51,166 nt of DNA from Gammaproteobacteria bacterium (GTDB lineage Bacteria; Pseudomonadota; Gammaproteobacteria; Steroidobacterales; GCA-2729495), in assembly GCA_009692345.1 (NCBI GenBank), contig SHZI01000007.1:1-51166 (forward strand). Direction: 5' to 3'. How positions within the stretch are numbered: the stretch's first letter is position 1; each line of letters begins with the position of its first letter. Made by a program: the position numbers and the translations under genes. The notes beneath the pieces were generated by a model. It was not told the origin of the DNA. It did no database searches and saw only the letters and a program-made list of their open reading frames with translations. Shown piece after piece: positions 28,031 to 36,107 of this stretch.

Positions 28031-28336
28031 CTACTTTCGCCGGCGCTGCAGCGCTTTGCTGTAGCCACCGGAGCCACTGTTCAGGTAACGGGCCACGCGT
28101 CCGATGGTGGTCACGCTGACACCAGTCCGGTCGTGGATTTGTCGATAGGGCAGGTCCCGGTCGAGGAGTTCGGCAACCAGCCATCGGTCTTTTAGTGCCT
28201 GCAATTCCGCAGGGGTGCAGAGATCAACCAGGAAAGCCCGGACTTCGCCCAGATCGCGCAGGCTGAGAATCGCCTGGAACAGGGATTGTTCCGCAGCTTC
28301 CTCATCGTGCTGGTCAAGGACCCGGTGCTCTTTCAT
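28031..28336 (-). CDS. TrpR/YerC-family regulator heading the his operon
   Basis: A 101-residue all-helical protein of the TrpR-like YerC/YecD family. The helix-turn-helix is visible in LPYRQIHDRTGVSVTTIGRVARYLNSGSGGY and the dimerisation helices precede it (SLRDLGEVRAFLVDLCTPAELQALKDRW). The start is ATG 28336 (MKEHRVLDQHDEE); the frame is open upstream but begins in the operator region. It is 6 nt upstream of hisG, and a 28-bp near-palindrome lies just before it. The simplest reading is an autoregulated, histidine-responsive repressor of the his operon; the ligand is inference from location. Confidence 0.85.
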   Translation of the reverse strand: MKEHRVLDQHDEEAAEQSLFQAILSLRDLGEVRAFLVDLCTPAELQALKDRWLVAELLDRDLPYRQIHDRTGVSVTTIGRVARYLNSGSGGYSKALQRRRK

Positions 28337-28347
28337 CGCTGTTCTGG

Positions 28348-28375
28348 TGTACCAATGTGCTATTACATTAATACA
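28348..28375 (-). promoter_or_regulatory. Near-palindromic putative operator of the his operon
   Basis: TGTACCAATGT (28348-28358) and ACATTAATACA (28365-28375) are inverted repeats with 9 of 11 positions paired, around a 6-bp spacer. It lies 12 bp before the start of the TrpR-like gene and is AT-rich within GC-rich DNA. Promoter-like strings (TTGTAT, TAATAG) on the minus strand overlap it, so a bound dimer could block initiation. It is a good candidate for the site of the adjacent regulator. Confidence 0.65.
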
Positions 28376-28420
28376 AGGAGGGAGAGAAGGCAAGCCCGTG
28401 GCAAGGCCGCTCAGGTCGGG

Positions 28421-28450
28421 CGAGCAGAGGCGAGCAGAGGCGAGCAGAGG
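28421..28450. repeat. Three perfect 10-bp tandem repeats
   Basis: CGAGCAGAGG is present three times in a row and followed by a partial fourth copy (CGATCAGGTGG). It lies between the leuB stop (28468) and the his operator. No function is evident. Confidence 0.95.
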
Positions 28451-28467
28451 CGATCAGGTGGCCGCTG

Positions 28468-29535
28468 CTAGCCGGTTGCAATGCGACTGAGGATTGCGTC
28501 ACCCATCGCCCGCGTACTTACGGGGGCATGCCCTGGAACAGCGATATCAGCCGTCCGCTGGCCACCTTCAATGGCGGCCAGCACCGCAGTCTCAATCCGC
28601 TGCGCTTCCGCCTCGAGGCCCAGGGAATGGCGAAGGAGCATGGCGGCGCTGAGAATGGTCCCACAGGGATTCGCCTTGCCCTGACCGGCAATATCGGGCG
28701 CGGAGCCATGGATAGGCTCATACAGACCCTGCTTGCCGTCGCCCAGCGCCGCCGAGGGCAGCATTCCCAGGGATCCGGTAAGCATGGAAGCCTCGTCCGT
28801 CAGAATGTCGCCGAACATGTTCTCAGTGACTATGACGTCAAAGTCGGACGCACGGGACAGGAGGTGCATGGCAGCGGCGTCGACCAGCAGATGCTCGACC
28901 TGCAGTCCGGGAAACTCCCGGGCATACAGTTCCACAGCAACAGAGCGCCAGAGTCTGGAGGTCTCAAGAACATTGGCTTTATCCACAGAAGTCACCTTTC
29001 GCCGACGCTGCATTGCCAGTCGCCCGGCCATGCGCAGTACCCTCTCGATCTCTGGCCGGGAGTAGGTGCAGACGTCAGTGGCGGAGGTGTCGGTTCGTTC
29101 CTTACGACCAAAGTAGATTCCACCGGTAAGCTCACGAATTACAAGGATATCTACGCCGGCCAGGCGCTCGGGTTTTAGCGGTGAGGAGGCGTACAGCGAG
29201 GGGTGAGTAACCACGGGCCGGAGATTTGCGTAAACGGCCATGGCGGCCCGCATGTCCAGTAATCCCTGCTCCGGCCGCACAGGCGCGTCCGGACTGCTCC
29301 ACTTCGGACCACCCACCGCCCCGAGCAAGACGGCATCTGCTGCCGCGCAAAGTTGGCGGGTGTCCGCCGGAAACGCAGAGCCTGTTGCATCGATGGCAGC
29401 GCCGCCGATCAGCCCCTCGCGAAACTCAAACTTGTGTGAGTGCCTGGTCCCGATCGCTTGCAGGACCCGGACCGCTTCCGCCGTGACTTCAGGTCCGATG
29501 CCATCGCCAGCCAGTATCCCGATCAGGGCTGCCAC
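28468..29535 (-). CDS. leuB: 3-isopropylmalate dehydrogenase
   Basis: LeuB oxidatively decarboxylates 3-isopropylmalate with NAD in leucine synthesis. The 355-residue protein has [16 protein letters not shown] at the N-terminus, [10 protein letters not shown], the metal/substrate segment [19 protein letters not shown] and the NAD-loop [18 protein letters not shown]. It overlaps the end of leuD by 13 nt and is the last gene of the ilvE-leuCDB group. Confidence 0.97.
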   Translation of the reverse strand: MAALIGILAGDGIGPEVTAEAVRVLQAIGTRHSHKFEFREGLIGGAAIDATGSAFPADTRQLCAAADAVLLGAVGGPKWSSPDAPVRPEQGLLDMRAAMAVYANLRPVVTHPSLYASSPLKPERLAGVDILVIRELTGGIYFGRKERTDTSATDVCTYSRPEIERVLRMAGRLAMQRRRKVTSVDKANVLETSRLWRSVAVELYAREFPGLQVEHLLVDAAAMHLLSRASDFDVIVTENMFGDILTDEASMLTGSLGMLPSAALGDGKQGLYEPIHGSAPDIAGQGKANPCGTILSAAMLLRHSLGLEAEAQRIETAVLAAIEGGQRTADIAVPGHAPVSTRAMGDAILSRIATG

Positions 29536-30107
29536 GAGCGCGCACCCTCGAAACGCGTGATGGCATCTGCGTGGTCGAGCAGGTAACCCAACTGGTCCAC
29601 ACCATTTATCAGGCAGTAACGGGAGAAGCCATCGATGGGAAAGGTGACGGTCCGCCCCTCTGGGAGTCGCAGCTCGCAGGCGGCGACGTCCACTGTGACA
29701 TCGGCGCCTGGATTCTCGATCAGCCAGCCGTGGGTCGTCTTATCGACGATGACCGGCACAAGGCCATTCTTCAGGGAGTTACCGCGGAAGATATCTGCGA
29801 TCTCGGTGCTGATCACGGCGCGGATACCGAAATCGAGTAGTGCCCAGGGGGCGTGTTCCCGGGACGAACCGCAGCCAAAGTTGTTCCCTGCCACCAGGAT
29901 TCCGCAGCCGTCTGCTTCCGGGCGATTCAACAGGAAGTCTGGTTTTGGTTTGCCGGCGGAGTCATAGCGCCAGTCCGCAAAAAGGGCTTTACCCAGGCCC
30001 TTGCGGGTGGTTGTCGTCAGAAAGCGGGCGGGAATGATCTGGTCGGTATCGATGTCCGACTGGGGAATGACCAGCGTCCGCGACTGCACAAGATTTACTT
30101 TGTCCAT
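29523..30107 (-). CDS. leuD: 3-isopropylmalate dehydratase small subunit
   Basis: LeuD pairs with LeuC to isomerise 2- to 3-isopropylmalate. The 194-residue swivelling domain has [13 protein letters not shown] near the N-terminus and [17 protein letters not shown], both hallmarks of the family. It starts 11 nt after the leuC stop and overlaps leuB by 13 nt. Confidence 0.97.
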   Translation of the reverse strand: MDKVNLVQSRTLVIPQSDIDTDQIIPARFLTTTTRKGLGKALFADWRYDSAGKPKPDFLLNRPEADGCGILVAGNNFGCGSSREHAPWALLDFGIRAVISTEIADIFRGNSLKNGLVPVIVDKTTHGWLIENPGADVTVDVAACELRLPEGRTVTFPIDGFSRYCLINGVDQLGYLLDHADAITRFEGARSWQP

Positions 30108-30118
30108 GGAACTCTTTC

Positions 30119-31525
30119 TTAATGGGCAATGAGGGGCCGGGGATCAGCAATCCGGCCTGCGACGGCGGACGCAGCGGCGGTCAGTGGACTGGCCAGCACG
30201 GTCCGGGCTCCGATGCCCTGGCGACCCTCGAAGTTTCGGTTACTTGTGCTGACACACAGCTGACCGCTTGCGGTCAGATCGCCGTTCATGCCGATGCACA
30301 TGGAGCACCCGGCTTCGCGCCACTCAGCGCCAGCGGCGGTAAAGACTTCGTGAAGTCCCTCGGCTTCGGCTGCGCGCTTGACCTGTTCAGAGCCGGGGAC
30401 CACAAGCATACGCACCGACTTGGCTACCTTTCGGCCCCGCATGACGCTGGCAGCTTCACGCAGATCGGACAGGCGCGAGTTGGTGCAACTGCCGATGAAA
30501 ACCACATCCACCGGCATCCCGAGCATGGGCTTGTTCTCTACAACGCGCATGTACTCCAGCGCCTTACGGAAGCTGGCGTCCGTTGCGGTGGGGACCGGAT
30601 CCCCGATGGGTATGACCATTCCCGGGTTGGTCCCGAAAGTGACCATGGGAGTCAGCAGATTGGCGTCAAGGGTGACCTCCCGATCAAAAGTAGCATCCGG
30701 GTCTGACGGTAGTCGCCGCCAGCGGGCCACGGCGGCATCCCACGCGGAACCCTTGGGAGCCTTGGGACGATTTCTCAGGTACTCGATAGTCGTGTCGTCT
30801 GGAGCAATCATGCCCGCCCTTGCGCCACCTTCTATCGACATATTGCAGACGGTCATGCGCTGTTCCATGTTCAGGTTCTGAATGGCACTGCCGCGATACT
30901 CGATGACGTGGCCCGTACCGCCGCCAACGCCGATTCTGCCGATGATGGCGAGGATGATGTCCTTGGCGGTTACGCCTGCACCGATCTTTCCATCGACAGT
31001 GATGGCCAGGGTTTTCGGCCGGCGCTGCAGCAGGCACTGGGAAGCCATTACGTGGCCGACTTCGGTGGTGCCGATGCCAAACGCGAGAGTCCCGAATGCA
31101 CCGTGTGTGCTCGTATGACTGTCGCCGCAGACAATGGTTTTTCCAGGCTGGGTTATTCCGAGTTCCGGGCCGATCACATGCACGATGCCGCGCGCGTCGC
31201 TGTCAAAGCCAAACAGTTCAACCCCGTACTCCCGGCAGTTTTCGATCATCAGGCGAATCTGTGCGGCCGCCGCCGGCTCGGCGACAATGTCCAGGTCCTT
31301 CAGTGATGCAACCGGGACGGTTGGAGTCGAGTGATCGAGCGTTGCCAGCGTGAGGTCGGGGCGCCTCAGCTTCAGCCCCCTGGATCTGAGCACCGAGAAC
31401 GCCTGGGGAGACGTCACTTCGTGGGTGAGATGCAGGTCGATGTAGAGCACCGCCGGCGTATCGGCGGTCTCTGGTACAACGATGTGGTCATCCCAGATCT
31501 TCTGGAAAAGCGACTTGCCGGTCAT
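30119..31525 (-). CDS. leuC: 3-isopropylmalate dehydratase large subunit
   Basis: The catalytic [4Fe-4S] subunit of isopropylmalate isomerase. From ATG 31525 it has 468 residues ([16 protein letters not shown]...), matching family length; an upstream in-frame start would add 36 unrelated residues. Cluster cysteines lie in [13 protein letters not shown] and in [32 protein letters not shown] is the substrate-side signature. It follows ilvE by 47 nt. Confidence 0.97.
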   Translation of the reverse strand: MTGKSLFQKIWDDHIVVPETADTPAVLYIDLHLTHEVTSPQAFSVLRSRGLKLRRPDLTLATLDHSTPTVPVASLKDLDIVAEPAAAAQIRLMIENCREYGVELFGFDSDARGIVHVIGPELGITQPGKTIVCGDSHTSTHGAFGTLAFGIGTTEVGHVMASQCLLQRRPKTLAITVDGKIGAGVTAKDIILAIIGRIGVGGGTGHVIEYRGSAIQNLNMEQRMTVCNMSIEGGARAGMIAPDDTTIEYLRNRPKAPKGSAWDAAVARWRRLPSDPDATFDREVTLDANLLTPMVTFGTNPGMVIPIGDPVPTATDASFRKALEYMRVVENKPMLGMPVDVVFIGSCTNSRLSDLREAASVMRGRKVAKSVRMLVVPGSEQVKRAAEAEGLHEVFTAAGAEWREAGCSMCIGMNGDLTASGQLCVSTSNRNFEGRQGIGARTVLASPLTAAASAVAGRIADPRPLIAH

Positions 31526-31572
31526 TTTATCAGTTCCTGACAAAGCAGTTGATGAGAGTGGATGGGTCACAG

Positions 31573-32532
31573 TCACTGGCGACTGGCTGTCTGTCCCTGG
31601 GCCGGTATATCCAGGGGTTCCAGCCAGCTCCATTTGTCGACTGTTTTGCCGCTGAACAGGCCAAAAAAGGCGTCCTGCAGCAGCTTGGTGATTGGCCCTC
31701 GGGAGCCGGCGCCAACCGTCAGTCTGTCCACGGAACGGACCGGCGTGATTTCTGCTGCTGTTCCAGTGAGGAATATCTCGTCCGCGATGTACATCAGTTC
31801 CCGTGGCAAGACCTGTTCCCGGACTTCTATGCCCAGTTCACGAGCCAAGATGATGACACTGTCCCGGGTGATACCGAGGAGAATTGACGCCGCAGCCGGC
31901 GGTGTAATGAGCACCCCATCCCGGACTAGGAACAGGTTCTCTCCCGCACCCTCGCTGACTGTACCGTCCGTTCCAAGCGCGATGCCTTCAGCAAAGCCCC
32001 GGTCCCTTGCCTCCCAGCCGACGAGCGTGCTCGACAGATAGTTGCCCCCCGCCTTGGCCAGGGCAGGTATCGTATTGGGCGCGATCCGTTGCCATGACGA
32101 GACGCAGACATCGACACCCTTCTCGAGGGCCTCCGGTCCGAGGTATGCACCCCATTCCCAGGCGGCAATGGCCAGTTCCACTGGGTGGCCAGGTTTTGGC
32201 ACGACGCCGACTTCGCCAAAGCCCCGGTACGCGAGTGGGCGAATGTAGGCGCTCTTCAGGCCATTACGCAGGACGACCTCTTTGCAGGCTGCGTTGATTT
32301 CCACGGCCGTCCAGGGGATCTCGATGCGATGGATCTTGGCTGAATCGAGCAGCCTTCGCGTGTGTGCCTGCAACCGGAATACCATGGTGCCGGACGGCGT
32401 CGCGTAGGCCCTCACCCCCTCGAAAACCGAGGATCCATAGTGCAGGGCATGACTCAAGACGTGCACCGTGGCGTTGTGCCAGGGCACCAGTTTTCCGTTA
32501 TGCCAGATCCATTCTGTGGTTTTGATGGCCAT
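31573..32532 (-). CDS. ilvE: Branched-chain amino acid aminotransferase
   Basis: IlvE performs the last step in leucine, isoleucine and valine synthesis. It is a fold-type IV PLP enzyme of 319 residues with [15 protein letters not shown] (the PLP lysine lies downstream in the [10 protein letters not shown] region), [15 protein letters not shown] and [14 protein letters not shown]. The C-terminus is about ten residues longer than in E. coli. It starts 11 nt after the end of the leuA relic, where the functional leuA would have stood, and precedes leuC. Confidence 0.95.
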   Translation of the reverse strand: MAIKTTEWIWHNGKLVPWHNATVHVLSHALHYGSSVFEGVRAYATPSGTMVFRLQAHTRRLLDSAKIHRIEIPWTAVEINAACKEVVLRNGLKSAYIRPLAYRGFGEVGVVPKPGHPVELAIAAWEWGAYLGPEALEKGVDVCVSSWQRIAPNTIPALAKAGGNYLSSTLVGWEARDRGFAEGIALGTDGTVSEGAGENLFLVRDGVLITPPAAASILLGITRDSVIILARELGIEVREQVLPRELMYIADEIFLTGTAAEITPVRSVDRLTVGAGSRGPITKLLQDAFFGLFSGKTVDKWSWLEPLDIPAQGQTASRQ

Positions 32533-32543
32533 TGGTAGTCCTC

Positions 32544-32931
32544 TTACAGGCGTACGACCTTATCGCCGGGAGAGCCGGCAACGGCACGGCCAGCCGACCG
32601 ACCGACTGGCCGACTGGCCGACTTGTGGCAGACACGACTAAGCACATCCAGACAGGCGAGGGCGCCGGCTTCGACTATGTCGGTGCTGACACGGGGGCCC
32701 CGATGAGTTGGCCCATTATAGTCCACGGTTACCGCGACCTCTCCCTGGGCGTCTTCGTCCATGGTCACACTGCGGACTTCAAGATTCTCCAGATCTCGGT
32801 CGCACGCTCAAGCGCGAAGCAACGCTCAGCTTTTCACCCAGGGTGATCCTGCCGCCTGGGGCCTCCTCGCCGTCCCGAAGAGTGGTATCGACGATCAGTA
32901 CCGGGCCCTGCTGCGGAATGCTAACGGCCAT
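32544..32931 (-). pseudogene. leuA: leuA relic: 2-isopropylmalate synthase with central deletion
   Basis: ATG 32931 opens MAVSIPQQGPVLIVDTTLRD, followed by GEEAPGGRITLGEKL, the start of a LeuA/HMGL-like barrel with the DTTLRDGE motif. After about 45 codons the frame ends at TGA (32779-32781). Overlapping this, another frame carries a LeuA-like C-terminal regulatory segment (LENLEVRSVTMDEDAQGEVAVT and later GPRVSTDIVEAGALACLDVLSRV) to 32544. Around 400 residues of barrel are missing and the junction is out of frame, so it cannot be an active synthase. It stands upstream of ilvE-leuC-leuD-leuB. A working leuA must be elsewhere, or the strain needs leucine. Confidence 0.75.
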
Positions 32932-32997
32932 ATTCCTGGAGGAAAAATGCTGGTGTGACACGCTCTCTGCCTGGTCGGGGCAACTGCCTCTCAGCCC

Positions 32998-33035
32998 AAA
33001 AAAAAGACCCCGTCACCTTGCCGATGCGTGGTCTC
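32998..33035 (-). terminator. Terminator/attenuator-like element before the leuA relic
   Basis: On the minus strand a weak GC-rich hairpin (GAGACC pairing with GGTCTT across the element) runs straight into eight T residues (complement of A8 at 32998-33005), about 70 nt upstream of the relic start. A short frame crossing it (MRAPDRLIIQRVNETT...) contains Leu-Ile-Ile and Val codons, but too few for a confident leader peptide. It may be the remains of leu operon attenuation. Confidence 0.35.
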
Positions 33036-33108
33036 GTTGACTCGTTGGATAATCAGCCGGTCAGGGGCCCGCATCCCGGACCGGTACCCGATAATCCGGT
33101 GCCAGATC

Positions 33109-33144
33109 GATTCCCACGGACAGGCTGACTCCCACGGACAGGCG
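33109..33144. repeat. Imperfect 18-bp tandem duplication
   Basis: GATTCCCACGGACAGGCT (33109-33126) and GACTCCCACGGACAGGCG (33127-33144) match at 16 of 18 positions. They lie in the non-coding space (32932-33323) between the leuA relic and the ferredoxin gene. I see no gene in this space apart from the leader-like element. Confidence 0.9.
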
Positions 33145-33323
33145 AAAAACCACCGGAGTGCCTTCCGAGTTGGCCTGTCAGCGTGCTTTTGGGGAGGCGA
33201 TTTCCGTGGCAAATGATAGTCAGGTACCCCGTCGGGGTTGTCAACCGCCTCCCCACGTCCCCATGCTATTCTGGCCACGCGTTGCGGCACCTGCGGCGCG
33301 GCGCTGATCTTCACTGGAAACGC

Positions 33324-33644
33324 ATGCCCCGAGTTATTTTTCATGATGTTGACGGTCGACGGATCGAGGCTGATGTGAGCGCTGGCAATACAGTGATGGA
33401 GGGTGCTCTGGACAACGGCGTAGCCGGCATCCTGGCAGAGTGCGGGGGCGCGTGTGCCTGTGCCACCTGCCACGCTTACGTCGCAGAGGCCTGGCTGCCC
33501 CGACTCAAGCCCCTTGAAGACATGGAGGACGCCATGCTCGATTCGACTCTGGAGCGTCGTCCCGCCAGTCGCCTGATGTGCCAGATTGAGCTGAATGCGG
33601 AACTCGACGGGCTTGAGGTCTTCATCGCGCGAAACGAGTCCTGA
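33324..33644 (+). CDS. [2Fe-2S] ferredoxin, adrenodoxin type
   Basis: A 106-residue electron-transfer protein. Cluster ligands are Cys40, Cys46, Cys49 and Cys86, in the spacing C-x5-C-x2-C of adrenodoxin-like ferredoxins (CGGACACATCHAY and RLMCQIEL). Start ATG 33324 gives the usual MPRVIFHDVDGRRIEADV; the longer open frame upstream is non-coding in character. Such ferredoxins feed cytochrome P450s or oxygenases, but no such gene is within the window. An FAH-fold gene follows after 9 nt. Confidence 0.95.
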   Translation: MPRVIFHDVDGRRIEADVSAGNTVMEGALDNGVAGILAECGGACACATCHAYVAEAWLPRLKPLEDMEDAMLDSTLERRPASRLMCQIELNAELDGLEVFIARNES

Positions 33645-33653
33645 GGCGCGGCC

Positions 33654-34523
33654 GTGCGACTGGTAACCATCGATAGTCGTGAAGTAGGGGGGCGACCCGG
33701 TATCGGTCTGCCTTCTGGCGAAATCCTTGATCTGGCGGCCTCGCCGGCGGGACTGACTGCAGCCCAGTGGCGACCCCAGTCTGTCGTCAGTGTGCTGGCA
33801 GAAGGTGCGGAAGGCGCTGCGCGAGTGGCCCTGCTGATCGGTGAATGCGCAGCGGCCTCAGACACACAGCGCCAGCAGTGGAGGTCGACCGGCCGGTTAC
33901 TGCCGGCAGCGGGCACTCGACTGATGGCACCGATCCGCAGGCCTGGTCTGCTGCTCATGGTGACCGATAGCGCTGCCGGCCCTTCGGCCTGCTACGTGAA
34001 GAACCCGAATTCCGCGACGGGACCTGACGCCGTTCTGGCAATGCCGGAGGGCGAACATCCCCACTTGTATCTCCTCGGGATGCTGGGGATGGTGATTGGC
34101 CGCCCGCTGTTTCGGGTCACGGCTGGCCAGGCAGTCCGCGGAATCGCCGCGCTGACCCTTGTCGCAGACCTGGGTACCGAGCGACTGGGCAGTGGCCCTA
34201 ACGGCGGCCGTACGGACGCCCGGCAGTTTCCCGGCGCCTGTGTGGTCGGTCCTGCTCTTGTCACCATTGACGAGTTTTCCCCCGGCGCAAACTGGGCGCT
34301 AACGGTGCGGGTCAACGGCCGCGCTGTAAGCACTGGCCCGTCGGCCTTGAATCTTGAGCAGGCGGCGACCCTCGTTGCAGGGCTGTCCAGTCGCTACGCC
34401 TTTCGACCCGGCGATATCGTCGGCTTCCCGGGTGGCGCCCCCGAAATTGAATTGCCTGCAAGCAGCCGCGTCTCTCTGAGTCTCAACGCAGCGCTGGAGC
34501 TCGGGTTCGCGACCGGGGCCTGA
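33654..34523 (+). CDS. FAH-fold protein lacking metal-binding glutamates
   Basis: A 289-residue protein with an N-terminal segment like that of fumarylacetoacetate-hydrolase-family proteins and a C-terminal FAH-like domain (about 105-285: MVIGRPLFRVTAGQAVRGIAALTLVADLG and later RPGDIVGFPGG). In active members the strand before VIG carries E-x-E, which binds Mg or Ca; here those positions are Leu141 and Met143. The third ligand, Asp172, is kept. The usual KP substrate motif is KNPNSATGP. It is therefore probably not a standard hydrolase. It starts with GTG 9 nt after the ferredoxin gene and ends 5 nt before the methyltransferase, so the three form an operon. Confidence 0.75.
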   Translation: MRLVTIDSREVGGRPGIGLPSGEILDLAASPAGLTAAQWRPQSVVSVLAEGAEGAARVALLIGECAAASDTQRQQWRSTGRLLPAAGTRLMAPIRRPGLLLMVTDSAAGPSACYVKNPNSATGPDAVLAMPEGEHPHLYLLGMLGMVIGRPLFRVTAGQAVRGIAALTLVADLGTERLGSGPNGGRTDARQFPGACVVGPALVTIDEFSPGANWALTVRVNGRAVSTGPSALNLEQAATLVAGLSSRYAFRPGDIVGFPGGAPEIELPASSRVSLSLNAALELGFATGA

Positions 34524-34528
34524 GCACC

Positions 34529-35197
34529 GTGTCCAGTCGCACACTTAATCTCGACGACCGCCTCTACGAGTACCTCCAGAAAAATTCCCTCCGCGAAGCG
34601 GAGGTCCTCGCACGCCTGCGGGCAGAAACCATGCGCCTGCCCATGGCGATCATGCAGATCTCACCCGAACAGGGCCAGTTTATGGCGCTGCTCGTTCAGC
34701 TCCTCGGTGCCAGGCGTTGTCTGGAGGTTGGCACTTTCACCGGCTATAGCGCGCTGGCCTGCGCACTCGCCTTGCCCCCAGATGGCGAGTTAGTGGCCCT
34801 CGACATCAGTCAGGAGTGGACCGCTATCGGCAGGCGCTACTGGGCTGAAGCGGGCGTCGGGGAACGGATACACCTGAAATTGGGCCCTGCCAGGGAATCG
34901 TTGCGGCAGCTTCGGCGGGATCGGGGCGACGAGACCTTCGACTTCATGTTCATTGACGCGGACAAGACCAGCTATGCGGACTATGTCGAACAGGGCTTCC
35001 ACCTGGTTCGCTCCGGGGGGCTGATCGCCATCGATAATGTCTTGTTTCGCGGACTGGTAGCTGACCCGGCGGTAGCTGATGCAGATACAGCAGCCCTTCG
35101 GTCACTTAACGAACAACTGCACCGTGATCCCCGCTTTGACCTCTCCATGGTTCCAATCGGGGACGGTCTCACGCTGCTGCGGAAGCGGTCCGCGTAG
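34529..35197 (+). CDS. Class I SAM-dependent O-methyltransferase
   Basis: A 222-residue COMT-type methyltransferase. SAM-binding motif I is LEVGTFTGYSALACALALP, the acidic end of strand beta2 is ALDIS, and DFMFIDADKTSYADYVE supplies the metal/catechol-binding Asp typical of the caffeoyl-CoA/catechol O-methyltransferase family. GLIAIDNVLFRG is the post-motif strand. It starts with GTG at 34529. Substrate is likely a phenolic or catechol-like compound, but this is family-level inference. It converges with the VOC gene across 5 bp. Confidence 0.9.
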   Translation: MSSRTLNLDDRLYEYLQKNSLREAEVLARLRAETMRLPMAIMQISPEQGQFMALLVQLLGARRCLEVGTFTGYSALACALALPPDGELVALDISQEWTAIGRRYWAEAGVGERIHLKLGPARESLRQLRRDRGDETFDFMFIDADKTSYADYVEQGFHLVRSGGLIAIDNVLFRGLVADPAVADADTAALRSLNEQLHRDPRFDLSMVPIGDGLTLLRKRSA

Positions 35198-35202
35198 AAG
35201 GG

Positions 35203-36072
35203 TCAGGGCTGTTCGATGAGTTCCAGTAACTCGCCGGCGGCACCTCGGACACAGCGAACGCCGCGGGCACCAGCATAAGGCGGATCATCGTTGGGCCGGT
35301 CTGCCTTTCCGGACAGGGAAACGCTACCCGCACCGTCTCGGGTAATAAAGCTGACCATGGCAATGCCTGCGGGAAGTTCCGTTTGGATCGCTGGCAGCGG
35401 TAGTGCCTGCTCAGGCATCTCATCCGCCTCGATGTAACACCGATCCCGCAGGGGCAGGGCTGCGATCCGGAAGCGATGTTCCCGGGACAGGCCAAACTCC
35501 AGAGCCATGGTCTGCACCCGTGATTCCATCGCCGGCACTCTGGGCACGTTAAAGCTCTCGTAGAAGTAGTTCTGCATGCCGTCCAGCGATCGGCCGCCCA
35601 CGATGACGATAAACGTGCGATCCACTGGGCACCGGGCCGGCGGGGAATCCAGCCCGGGCACCGGTTTCTTGAACTCGGTCAGATAGAGTATTTCCCCCCC
35701 AGGGCCGCGAAGCTGCATGGCGCGGATATCCGGACAGAAAGACAGGTCGAGGGGCGGAGCGACAATCTGGAAGGGTGAGTCCCGCAGTGTTTCAGCCAGC
35801 GGATCGACGCGATCGACGATGAGCTCCGCGGCCTGCCAGCCGTGGCGCCTGAAGGCGCGGTACCCTGGCTCGGTTGGTCGTTCGACGAAGCGAAAAACGA
35901 AGTCGGTGGCCGATTCCGGCGCCATGAGTAGCGCCGGGGTGCCCGCCAGGCCGGGCATTCCCCAGAGCTCGGCCTGGGCTTGGGAAACAGGCTTCCGTCC
36001 AACGACCCGGTAGCCGAGAAACCGGCTGTAAGCGGCCTCGGTAGCCACCAGGGACGGCGTACGAACCGTCAC
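35203..36072 (-). CDS. VOC (glyoxalase/dioxygenase fold) protein without metal histidines
   Basis: A 289-residue protein with two VOC modules (about 1-130 and 145-289). The first ends GPGGEILYLTEF and the second AAGELLELIEQP, keeping the Glu-containing strands, but the N-terminal strands where the metal His normally sits read GQIACVTVRTP (upstream of the annotated start) and DRTFIVIVGG, without His. Metal catalysis is therefore doubtful. The first standard start is GTG 36072, but the typical N-terminus continues upstream; a CTG at 36111 overlapping the CoA-transferase stop (CTGA) would restore it. It is the second gene of a pair with the CoA-transferase. Confidence 0.7.
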   Translation of the reverse strand: MTVRTPSLVATEAAYSRFLGYRVVGRKPVSQAQAELWGMPGLAGTPALLMAPESATDFVFRFVERPTEPGYRAFRRHGWQAAELIVDRVDPLAETLRDSPFQIVAPPLDLSFCPDIRAMQLRGPGGEILYLTEFKKPVPGLDSPPARCPVDRTFIVIVGGRSLDGMQNYFYESFNVPRVPAMESRVQTMALEFGLSREHRFRIAALPLRDRCYIEADEMPEQALPLPAIQTELPAGIAMVSFITRDGAGSVSLSGKADRPNDDPPYAGARGVRCVRGAAGELLELIEQP

Positions 36073-36107
36073 GCAGGCTATCTGGCCAAGCCGGTTGGCG
36101 TCCGCCT

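Noticed and set aside
28421-28450. CRISPR-like array
   Set aside because: The 10-bp units are directly adjacent with no spacers, so it is a simple tandem repeat.
32991-33473. 160-codon open frame on the minus strand overlapping the ferredoxin gene
   Set aside because: Its N-terminal third is antisense to the ferredoxin and the rest contains the duplicated 18-bp DNA; only its last 27 codons were considered, as a possible leader peptide.
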